Source of the DNA: Pollenia angustigena
Taxonomy: Eukaryota; Arthropoda; Insecta; Diptera; Polleniidae
Assembly: GCA_930367215.1 (NCBI GenBank)
Contig: OV884056.1
Span: 93,755,285 to 93,819,284, forward strand
Length of the DNA: 64,000 nucleotides
Direction of reading: 5' to 3'
The notes under the pieces are model-generated. The model was not told the DNA's origin and did not search any database. It saw only the letters and a list, made by a program, of their open reading frames with translations. The number at the start of each line of letters is the position of its first letter. Within the stretch, counting starts at the first letter, position 1. The translations under genes were made by a program, and so were the position numbers. Positions 36,584 to 48,500 of this stretch are shown here, in pieces.

Positions 36584-39500
36584 ATGTTTACGGGTAAATT
36601 GCAAATAAAAGTCTGCGAGGCGAGCGGTTTACGCCCAACAGATTTTCAAAAACGTCATAATTTAACATTTGGAAAATTGGCCGATGAACAGTTAATTGAT
36701 CCTTATGTTTCAATCGACGTGGATGATAATCTTTTTGGTAAGTAGTTTCAAAATAATATAATTCAAATGTACATAAATTTAATAAATTTCACGATCATAT
36801 CTACCCACTGTTAAAAACTTACATAATTTTCTTCACTCTTTTGGCAAAAAAAAAAAAAAACAGTTATCAGGGGTGTTTTGTTATAAAATTTTGTTAAATA
36901 GAGAAAAATTAATATAATATTCGTCATAAAATTATCTAATTATAGAAATCTCTTAAAAAAAACGACATTAAAAATTTTTGCGTTTTCGATTTCCAGAACA
37001 CCCCTGTATATACGATATAAGAGTAGCTTTTTTAGATTCAACTAAAGATAAATATAGTTGTCCCCAAATGTAACCTTTTGGCACTATGCGCCCACGAAAT
37101 GGCGTAAAAGCAACAAATAATAAATGCAAGCTTTTTTCATGTCAGTTTTGTTTAACTTAAAGGTTATAACGGGTTACCTAAATGATGTTCATTTTAAGTT
37201 CAAGTGGTGACACAACTTCAAAAGACACCTCAAATTTAATAAAAAAAATTTTAAATAAAGAGTAACAACTCATAAAACTTGTTATTTTTCGATAATCATT
37301 GGCATAAGCGTTAATCAGGGTATTATGCGATTATGCTGATGTGTGTAATTTATAAATATATTAGTTTTAGACCAGGCGACGATCCATCTTTACCGTTTTG
37401 AAGGCGTAGTTTTGAGAACTTTTTTTTAACGTAAAATAATGTGATTTTGTTGTAAGCAATTTATTTAAATATTAAGTAAAATATTAAAAAAAAAATACAA
37501 GAATCAGGAACAAAGAAAATTTAGCTTAAATTAAATGTAGAGCTGACTAATTTTAGTCAATATTAAAAACAATAAAAATTAAATTATCGGACATGTTCTG
37601 ACAATCGCACGATTTGAAATCGAAAAACGCTTGCGATCTGCCACAGTTTTTTACAAATAGTCTAGTTCTCTTTTGCAATTTGAAGTCGCCAAACTTTTTG
37701 CTATTGCGATTTACACAACATCTTATTTGCATTTTAAGTCAGAATCGCCAATGTTAAGCGTTTTGCGATTGTCAGAACATGGTCGTATCTTTAATAAACA
37801 CGCTTATTCAAAAAGTTGTGTTACACACAGTATTTTTAACTACCATATAAGTTTGCTGGAATTTAAGTATAAACTAAAACAAGTGTAATTCCAGTCCTGT
37901 TTACCATTTTCAAGCCTTGCATTATACTTGAATTCAAAAGCATACTCCAGCAAAATGGATACTGGAAATCCAGTCGAACATTGCAATGTAAATAAAGTGA
38001 AATCAAAGCGTTGAATTACAGTGAAATTGCAGTCTCCAACTCGTTATAATTAAACTTGAAAACCAGTGTTCGAAAATAAACCGAACATTATTAAGCGTAG
38101 GGATTACACACCCAGGAACGATATCTATATTTTTATTGTTTGTGTACACCAGGCGCGGATCCAGCTTGAGCCTTTGGAAGGGGGGGGGGGGGGGGAATTT
38201 TGTATGATACAAAAAAGTAAAAAAAATTTTTTTTAAAGTTTATTAAAAACAATATGTGTATTAGGGTAAGAACTTTTTGCAATTTTTGCGAATATCAAAT
38301 TCTTCATCGCATAGCCGTCTAGACCGTGAAAACATATTAAGAAATTATGTATTACTTTTTCGCGATCGTGAAGAAAGTTTCCGCACCAAACGCGATAAAG
38401 TTTTTTTTTGAGCAGCTTTAGAAATTGCATTTGGTGCGGAAACTTTTTTGGCCAAAAGGCCTAAAAAAATTATTTTCATTATCAATACTAAATTGCCCAT
38501 CGCGTGGTGGGATGAAAAAATTTTACCCAAAAAAAGTCATTACCCTAATTAAAAAAACTCAACAAAAAGGTTAAATAAAATATAAGATCAGTTCAATATA
38601 CATTAATCTTTTTAAATAAGCAATTTATGATTTCCTTGTGGGGCAAATTTAGACAGTACAGTCTATCTTCTGTCATTGTTGATCCGAGCCATGTTTTTAT
38701 TCGACGAAGGGTAGGAAATGACCTCCCGCTCGTAGCTTTACTGACGAGCATTGAAACGAAAATTTGAAATATTTTTCTTAGATTTGGGTAGATATCTTCA
38801 TCACAGTTTATTAAAGCATCTACAACGTTATCTGATGGATCAGGCTCAAGTTAAGATGTTAGTAGGTGTTTATCTCTTTTATCAAATATAATCAGCTCAT
38901 CAGCTAGTTGTGGTTTTAACAGTTTTGTATCTGTATATGACTTGATTACACTTTGAGGTAGACGCTTAGGTATGTTCAATACATTTGGGATATCTATTGG
39001 GAAAGTTGTTATGAGATCTTCTAAAATAAATTCAATAAGAGGAATGTAACCTACAATTCGGTAGTAATCTTCAACATTTTGGATGTGATTATTTCGTTCA
39101 AATCTTGTCTTTTCGATAGGAACCTCGATTTGAACGCAAATAACTTTAACTTCTTCAAAAATCGCTTTATATTGTTCTTCGGCTTTATTTCTTTTTTCTT
39201 CAAGGCACATGATTAAAGTTCTGATAAGGCTTGATTCTTTTTGAAGATTTATATCTTGCTTTTGTAAACTGATACTAAGTGGCTGAGTTACAATAGGTAT
39301 CACACTTAATATGTATATTCTGCAAATAAATTCAAAAGTACCAAGTGAGTTCCTTAATATAAAAGTAGAGATACTACCTTTCCACTCAGATATTTTTTCC
39401 AAAGCTTCTACTATATGGTGTACACTAGACTGGTCGCAATTTTTTTTTTTTTTTAATTTAATTGTTTGCGCTGCTTAAAATATGAGGTTTGGTGTAAGAA

Positions 39501-42500
39501 ATCATGATCTAATTTTTCAGGTCAATCCGACGGTGCCTAGCCGTGCCGGGTGGGGCCCAAAGTTCCCCATATTATAAAAAAAAACATCTTTTCTATCAGA
39601 TCTTTATAGTTATACTAGTTGAAAAGCCGAAAATCAAAAATATGGCTTCGTTACGATCTTCCGCAGAGAAAGTACTTCAAGTGTGCCAAATTTCAGCTTC
39701 CTATGTCATCAGATGGCTTCAGAAAGTTGCGGAAAGAATAGGACATACATGCAAAAATCCTGACATACTAAGAAATTATATATTGTTTAGATAGATTAAC
39801 ATATGTTCGCGCAACTCAAAAACGCTTTAGTTTATTGAAAAACTAAAAAAACCGAAATTCCGCAATAAAATTTACTTTAAGAAAGTTAAAACTTTTTTCT
39901 TTATGTTGGCTTTGGTTTTCGAGATATACCGTTATTTCGAAAATTAAGGAGGTTGCACAACATATGTTCGCGTAACTCAAAAACGCTTTAGTTTATTGAA
40001 AAACTAAAAAAACCGAAATTCCGAAATAAAATTTACTTTAAGAAAGTTAAAACTTTTTTCTTTATGTTGGCTTTGGTTTTCGAGATATACCGTTATTTCG
40101 AAAATTAAGGAGGTTGCACAACATATGTTCGCGTAACTCAAAAACGCTTTAGTTTATTGAAAAACTAAAAAAACCGAAATTCCACAATAAAATTTACTTT
40201 AAGAAAGATAAAACGTTTTTCTTATATGCGCAGTCGTTTTAGAAACATAATTTTTTTCTGGAAAAAAAAATAATTTTTTTATTAAAATTTTTGTTTTTAA
40301 AAATTCATAAAAAATTGAAAAATGCAGCTATGCTTCTAATTTTATGCAGTAATATAAAAAACAACATTGCAAACAAAACAAGCTATAAATGATTAAAATC
40401 TGATAACAACTTTTGATTTTATGTATTCACAAAAGACGAAAATTTTTAATTAATTTCAGAATTTTATTAAACCGCCACATCTTTTGTGAATACATAAAAA
40501 TTTGGCACACTTGAAGTACTTTCTCTGCGGAAGATCGTAACGAAGCCATATTTTTGATTTTCGGCTTTTCAACTAGTATAACTATAAAGATCTGATAGAA
40601 AAGATTTTTTTTTTTTATAATATGGGGAACTTTGGGCCCAACCCGGCACGGCTAGGCACCGTCGGATTGACCTGAAAAATTAGATCATGATTTCTTACAC
40701 CAAACCTCATATTTTAAGCAGCGCAAACAATTAAATTAAAAAAAAAAAAAACCCATACAAGATGCGACCAGTCTAGTGTACACTTGTTGCAAAGTTAAAA
40801 TTGAGTCGTGACGGTCCGCCCATCTTGCCTCGCATAATGCAGAGAGTTTGGCTCCCAAATACTTTGCTAAATTTGCGTTTCGCTTGGGATGATTATATTT
40901 AAAAAGTTTTGTCGTTTCTTTAACAAATGTTACAACTTTTTGTATTAATGGCACTTTATTGCTTTTAGAAATTGAGTTGTTTGTGGGAATAGCAAGGCGT
41001 TTGTTTCGCATTAGCCGCGGTTTCCAGAATTTTTAAGCAGCTCCATTTTCTCTGACTCTGATGTCAGAGAAAACACCCATCTGTTTCAACTCCTACACAT
41101 TTTTTTGGGTCAAGACCAAAATTTGTCAAAGCTTTAACTCAGTAATTGAATACGGTTAACTAGATGTTTCTTTGGAAATATCTAATAAATAACTATTAGG
41201 ATTAAGATGTGGATACTTATTGAAAATCGTTAGAGATTCAATAAAAAAAATATAAAAAAATACTTATTGAAAATTTCGTTAGAGATTCCATAAAAAAAAA
41301 ACAAAAAAAGCCTTGCTGGGACTTCCAAAAATTTTGTACATTAAAAAAAATATTATTATTGGGAATTCTTGTATTATCGAAATTAACAAAACATATTTTT
41401 ATAATTTAAAATATCTGCGCCTGGTGTAGACGAACACAACCCTTAATACCGTTCGTAACTATTTTCAAGAAAGATTCGAACAGTATATAGTGTTCTCTTC
41501 TTCGGTAAAAAACAGAACAATTGTAGTGATACTGTAGAAAAACATTTGACTTTAATGTTCTATAATGTTTCTTTTTTAGGGTGTGTTGGATACGGTAGCA
41601 AAGTACTCATGGAAGTTAAATTTTGACACTTGACGTGAATAAAATTTCACTAGCCTGGGGGCTAGTATAATTTTGACATTAGCGTAGAAATTCTTGACAG
41701 TTTAAAGCTACCACAGAACTTTGCTACAGTTTCACACTTACATTGATAAAGAAATAGCAACAACCGCAGCACGTGCAGCTTGTGTGTTTATTGTGTACAT
41801 ATATGTTTTGTTTGTATAAAATTATTTTGCTATGTATTTGTTTTTTTTTCGTATGTGTATTTTGTTTTTATGAAAAATTTTTGTATTTTTTTACCAACCA
41901 AAAGGGCGCTACGCACAACAGAAACGAACGAAACGAATGAACTGAACCGAACGCAATGAAGTTTGTGGTTAAAAAACCCCGAACGGAATTAAGGCCCTAA
42001 GTTTGTAAAACGCAAACGCAATGCCAAAAATAAAATTGAAAGCAAAAACAATGTCAAAAATGTATCAAAATTTTGTTGTTGCTTTCTACAGAAATACATA
42101 TTGCATTTTTAAATTATCAACGCCACAAGATATGCAGCGTTTAGAATTTAAAAATTCAATATACATTTCTATAGAAAACAACAACAAATTTATGAAATAT
42201 TTTCGATTTTGTTTTTGCTTTCAATATAATTTTTGGCGTTGCGTTTTACAAATTTAAGGCCTAAATGTTTTCATCTTTTTGATGAGATGGATAAGAACAG
42301 GGAAACACTATTTTTTTTAATGATTTACTACACAAACAGTTTTAGCGTTTGTGTTTTCCACACTGAGGTGTGATATTTAGTGTTTATTCTCGAACACTGC
42401 TTTAAACATAGAATTTAAGTATTAAAGGCAAGTATAATTCAAACCTATGATAATTCCAATATAAATCGAGCCTAAAATTCGAATAAAAATACAATTAGAA

Positions 42501-45500
42501 AAGAATTTTAATCTATGTATATCAAAGGAAGTGTACACTTTGATGTCACCACTAATTTATCCACCACTATTTATCATGTTGGAGCTATCTGTCTATATCA
42601 CTTTCGGCAGCGTTTATATAAACTTCGGTCTTTTTAGATCCTGCAATACATTCAACATAGAAGACAAACAAGTTTATGTTACCTAACCAAAATTTTACCG
42701 TCTTGGACTAACCAAGTATGCTGCACACAAGTTCCCAATGTAACATTTTCATATAAGTTACACACATTTCAAATTGTTTTGTGTTACATACATTTAAAAT
42801 AAAATATACGTATGAGTAATCTTCTTATTAGTTAACTAAAAATTATTATGGAAGTTTTACTCATAGACCGCATTTACATCTATGCAAATAACGCCGAGTT
42901 TTTTTTCTATTTTCTTTTAAAGTAGTTTCTACGAAACTCTTTCCACATTTACATTTAAATTTTTTCCAAGCATTTTTTCAACTTTTTCAACCCCGTTTTC
43001 TTCCCAACACGTTTTGCTAACAAATAAAAAGTTGCATGCGAAAGTTGCGGCGTTAATTGCATAATGTAAATATGGTCATACTCAGAGAAAAATGCTAAGA
43101 CGCGTCAGTTTTTAAAAATAAAATTTTTTATAACAAAAATAAATGAAAAACAAATTCTTTAAATGATGTAGCGTAGGTTATAGGAATAACGTTGTAAAAG
43201 CCACCTTTTGCAAAAACTGTTTTTTTGCAGATAACCGTTAACATTACTCTCGTACACTGTTTAAACCTCAAATCACCCAAAATTATGCACCATAAATAAC
43301 ATACAAATGGCCATTTTCTCATTAGGCGATTATCTTTTTTCCCAACGAAAAACTGCACATTAAAGAAATTTGGTTTTCCCAATGTCTCAGTTGCTTCGAT
43401 TTTATTGCAAAGCTAACCGGCACTCATCTGCTAATTATTTATTTTCCTTTTGTTTGCCGTACAGATAAATTCAATCAGCTGACTCCCAACTTTTACATGT
43501 ATTTTGAGTGGTGTTGCCATCTGAAAACAATGTTTTTTGTCGGTATACTGAGAAACCCAAAATCGTTAACGGACAGTTTATCGGTCCAATAAATTTATGT
43601 TGACATTAAGTATCAGACAGTTTGTCGATACATTGAGAAAATGGCCAAGAGTCTTATAAATGATACAAAGTAAATGGTTTTAAACGTGGAATAACGTTTT
43701 AAAAGCCACCAGTCATGATGATTTGCGTAGTGGAAGAATGTTTTAAATGACATCGTGATTGTGGATATGAAACGTTTTTCTACTAAAATAAAAAGTTTTA
43801 AACTGTAAATTTGCATGTAATTTAAATTTTATATTTGTTGATATTTTGCATAAAAAAACAGGCAAGTGCACGGCCTAAAAAAACACTTAATTGAAAACAT
43901 CTTTTGTAAGTTGTTGTTTGTTAAAATTAAAAATTAACAATCTTGCCTGTTAAAAACGTTTTTTTGCTCTCCTGAAAAAAAATTATTTTGTAACTTAAAA
44001 CGTTATTCGCGGCTGTGCTTCAATTTTGTAATTTTTAGAATTTTAAAGTTTTTTCTAAATTGAGGGCTTTCCGAATGAAAAATAGGGGGTTCAAATAATC
44101 GGGTTTAATTTTTGTTCGATTAAACGATTAATCGATATTTGGCATTTCGATTAAACGAATAAAATTTTGAAATTAATCGATTAATCGAACAATTTTAAAT
44201 CCAGTAATTTTAGATTTTTTGTCGATAATTTTAGAAAAAATTAGTTAATACTTGATTTAATAAATATTCCTTTTAAAATAAAACTTGTCAATGTGGCTTC
44301 AAATTGTTGCTTCACTTTAGGTCACTTAGATTTTAAAAGAGTCAATATAACTGGATTTTTTGAAACATTTCACGGGAATTTTATCTATCCTTTGCTATAC
44401 TTCTGCAAATAATTTCCTCCAGAGAATCGGTCGAAGTAACTTTTTTAAAATATTTTTTCATTGGACCACTTGTAGCCTCCTTTGATTTTGTAGGTGGAGC
44501 AGCTTCTTCAAGTACTATGTTAAAGTCACTGTGTAAGTGGTTAATTAGTGAAGATGGTGAAGACATTTACGTTAGTACATTTTTGGACACCAGTTACATT
44601 TAGCATTATTAGATTTATCCTTCGTACAATATTTTTAAACCAAACTTATTCTTAGGAAAGAAACTCATGAACTATTTGTTAAAAAATACGGGCGTGTTCA
44701 AGAAATCGAAATGAAAGTTCATAAAAATATTCCATTTTATATACTTCAATCTTTAAGTACCTAATATTTTTGCAAGAACAACATGAAACCACGAAAAACT
44801 ACGGTAATTTTGTAAGTAATTGAATTAAAATAATCGTTCAATTTCAGTTTCATTTCGATTTCGATTTCTATAACATACCCGATAAATTAATATAAATCTT
44901 TGAGTTGGCATACCTACTTTTGTCGTTTTTTCTTTTGTGAAATGAATTAGAAAATTGTGTTGAAATAATGTAACAAAAATATAAGCTAAATTGTTCCCTA
45001 AACATGACTGTTTTTTTTTTTTAATTCTAACGGACACAGATATTTGGTTTGTTTATTCGACTAGAAACTTTAAAAAAATTAATAATTTTACAGAAATACT
45101 ATACATAAACATATTATTATTATTCGATTAATCGGTATAAATTCTTCAATTAATCCTTTAATCTAAATTAGCAACTTTAAATTATTCGAACAATTAATCG
45201 TCTAAAATTGTTCGACTAATCAAACAAGAATTAATCGACTGAACACCCTAATGAAAAAGGTTTAGTTAATATTTAATTGATGTCTCGTGATACCCACACC
45301 ATAATAGTGAAGAGGGTATTATGGGTTTGTGCTAACGTGTGTATCAAAAATCATTTTCTTAGTCAGACTAAAGATAGCCGTCCGTCCTCCTGGCTATTTG
45401 ATTGTCTGTCCATGTACACCTTGTGAGCAAAATACAGGTCGCAATTTTGAATATAATTTGATGAAACTTTGTACACATGTTTCAATTGCCATAATAACGA

Positions 45501-48500
45501 AAATCGATCCATAATTTCACATGGCCGCTATACAAACTTCTTTCCGGAATAGAAGCCTTGTGCCCATAAACTATCTTGTTATGTTGTTATTTAAATTTAC
45601 AGCCTGTTCAACTATTTCGAACGTTAACGTTTGTATAGAATTTTATATGAAACATACTATATTTAAAGTAATGTCGTATACATTTTCTATGCTAACGTTC
45701 GAAATCGATGAACAGGCAGTAAGTTTTGTCTAAAAAATATTTTTTTGCAACTTCAATACAACGTTGTTGCTCTTCAGGCAAATTTTAAACACTTTTTTCA
45801 CCACTTTTATGCTAAGAATATAGAAAAACATATTTTTATTGTGCATATTTACAAAAAATACCTTCTGATGAACATTAAGGTGGTTCGAAAAAAGTTGAGC
45901 CAATCACCCCTAGGAATAAAGACAAGTTGAAAACAATTCCTTTGGAAACCGCCCTAATCGAAGTTTGCGAAAATCCAGCTCGCACTGTAAGCATTTTTAA
46001 TTTTATTAATACTGTAATTTTACCTTTTTGTTTTTAACTTAATCAGGTATGTGATGGAAAACCAGCGTTTAAAAAACTGCGTAGAAAAACTGCAATTTCT
46101 TCATCAAACCAACTCAAAAGCTAAAAGTTGTAAACAAGTTTTCGGTTTTTGGTTCTGACTGCAGTTTGAACTGGATAATGTCGTTTTCAGCATCTTTATA
46201 AATGGACTTCTAATTCACTTTCATTTTTTGTTTCTGTCTAAATTCTTTTAAAATTTATATTCTATATGTTAATTTAAATGAATTTTGAACAAAAAATAAG
46301 GACTATTGACATTGAAATCGATCGATTTTCATCACACACCTTAATAAGTTTTTTTACGTACATAAGTATACTCTTAGTTTTTTGATACCCCGGCGGTATG
46401 GGGAAATATAGCCCAAAAAGAAAATTAAATGAGAAACAACAACACGCAATTTTAGGACAGCATTTTTGTTTTTTAGGCAGATATGCTTTAGTTTGGGAAG
46501 CCGGCTATTTAGAGAAGTTTTAGTTGGCGAGGAAAGTGTTTGTTATACAGTGGACTCCCGATAATTCGTAATCGCAAGGGACGGCAATTTCTTACCAATT
46601 ATATGGGTTTTCGATTAAGTGGGGTTTCGATTTAACGGGGTTAAAATAAAATAAATACGATTTAAAGGGGTTTTTCAATTTATTAACTAAAACGATAAAA
46701 AACAATTGTTAAAAACTAAATACAAATCTATTTTTTTTTCTCCATTGTCAATGGCTGCAAAAATTTGTTGTTTTTGTAACACCGACAGAGTTTTATGCGT
46801 ACGCTTTGACATTTTTCTTTATTATTCATGTAACAAACTGATCTTAAGAAAGTAAACAAAAACACACAAGCAAGAGCAAAAACCCACGTAATGAAAAATA
46901 GCAGTAAGCAAATCATTATATTCACGTTTCTGTTGTTTTTATTACGAATTATAAGTGGTAGTTAGCAAACAATAACGATTTATAAGAGGTAAAGAAGATT
47001 TTATTTAAAAAAAAAAATTACGAATTAGCGAGGGGACCAAAATGTATGCAAATTTTACGAATTAACGAGATTTTACAAGGGACCGACAGTTTATTAGGAA
47101 TTATCGGGAATTATGATTTATCGGGATTTGACTGTACCATATAGAAAAAAATCCTCGCACCCGACTGAAGGCCCAACCATGCTATCTGTCGTGTGATTTG
47201 AAAACCTGTATAATTATTTGGGATGTTATAACAAAGCATTTCGTAGCGTAAAAATAACGAATATATTCGTAAAATGTACCACAATTTTCGCTTATTTTAC
47301 CTATGAAATATTTTCAGTGTAATAGTCAGGATTTCGGAATTCTGGATTATTAAACTTGGGATTTTGAAATTCGGGATTTTAAATTTGGGATTTTAAGTTT
47401 CGGGCCCAAATTTCTAATATATCTTTCTTTGTGTTTTTTTAATTTTACTTTTTTTTTTAGTTAAAATTCATTTGAAGTGATTTTTCATAATGAAGAATTA
47501 CCCCAAATTAAGGGTCATATTTAATTTTATTTTTAGGGCTACTTTCATATTTTAAAGGTAATTTTTTAATAAAAAAAGGTCATATTACATTATGAAAAAT
47601 TGCCCCAAATGTTGGGTCAGTTTTCATTTTTATTTTGGGCCATATTTCCTGGGGCCACATTAAACAGCTCCATCCCTCACTTTTCACTAGTATGTATTTT
47701 GATCTGAATCATTATGTTTGTTATTGAATAAAAACTTAAAAAAACAAAAAACTTTAAACGTGGAATTGTAGCTTTTTGTTATGGACCTCCTCAATTAATA
47801 ATAATAATTTAGAAATGGGTTTTAAAATCGCTTGAAATGTATCACATCCTATGGATCATATGGAAATTGAACAAGTTTCATCGCACATTTTAATAAAAAT
47901 TATTTCTGTAACAAAATCAAGAATATTAAAAGCATATGATTTTATGAAAACGATCACAACACTGTTTTTAGGATGAAAGCCAAGGCCATAAGCATTTTAG
48001 AACTGTAAATGCTATATCCAGATTTAATTTCAGGTTAGAATTATATAGTTCTAAAAATTTTGAATTTTATTATTATACACTTTGCAACAAGTAGAAGCTT
48101 TGGAAAAATATCTGAGGGGAAAGGTAGTAACTCTACCTTTATATTAAGGAACTCACTTAGCACTTTTGAATTTAATTGCGGAATATACATATTAAGTGTG
48201 ATACTTATTGTAACACAGCCGCTTATATAGTTTCTTTTTACAAAAGCACGGTATAGATCTTCAAAATAGATCAACCCTTATCAAAATTTTAACCGTGTGC
48301 CTTGAAGAGAAAAGAAATAAAGCCGAAGAACAATTTAAAGAGATTTTTTAAAAAGTAAAAGTTACTTACGTTCAAATCTAGGCTCCAAACGAAAAGACAA
48401 GATTTTAACGAAATAATCACATTCAAAATGTTGAAGATAACTACCGAGTTGTAGGTTACATTCCTCTATTGAATTTATTTTCAAAACACCTTTCCCAATA

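Larger units (their letters stand above)
38150..41423 (-). mobile_element. hAT transposon copy A with broken transposase
   Basis: Ends CAGGCGCGG and GCGCCTG are inverted repeats. The flanking 8-bp direct repeat is GTGTACAC (38142-38149) versus GTGTAGAC (41424-41431), one mismatch. The minus strand encodes transposase parts: 41011-40784 ([20 protein letters not shown], a ZMYM-type hAT motif), 39417-38851 ([11 protein letters not shown] to KRDKHLLTS), then after a stop about 38850-38640 (hAT dimerisation region, [20 protein letters not shown]). It is frameshifted and split by a foldback element, so it is inactive. Confidence 0.8.
38067..42396. mobile_element. second copy of the TGTTCGAAAATAAAC element, enlarged by nested insertions
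   Basis: Ends TGTTCGAAAATAAAC and GTTTATTCTCGAACA match the 499-bp copy at 5257-5755, as do interior blocks (CCCAGGAACGATATCTAT, CAGAACAATTGTAGTGATAC, CCGAACGGAATTAA). Compared with that copy it has gained a hAT transposon (38150-41423), about 270 bp at 41576-41847 and a MITE (41993-42261). Stripped of these it would be about 500 bp. Confidence 0.8.

Noticed and set aside
39800..40205. CRISPR-like or regulatory direct repeats
   Set aside because: Long 161-bp units in direct contact without spacers, inside a foldback element of an insect genome; this is an ordinary tandem expansion.
42021..42257. 78-codon plus-strand frame
   Set aside because: Entirely inside a palindromic TAA MITE, which is absent from the sister element at 5 kb.
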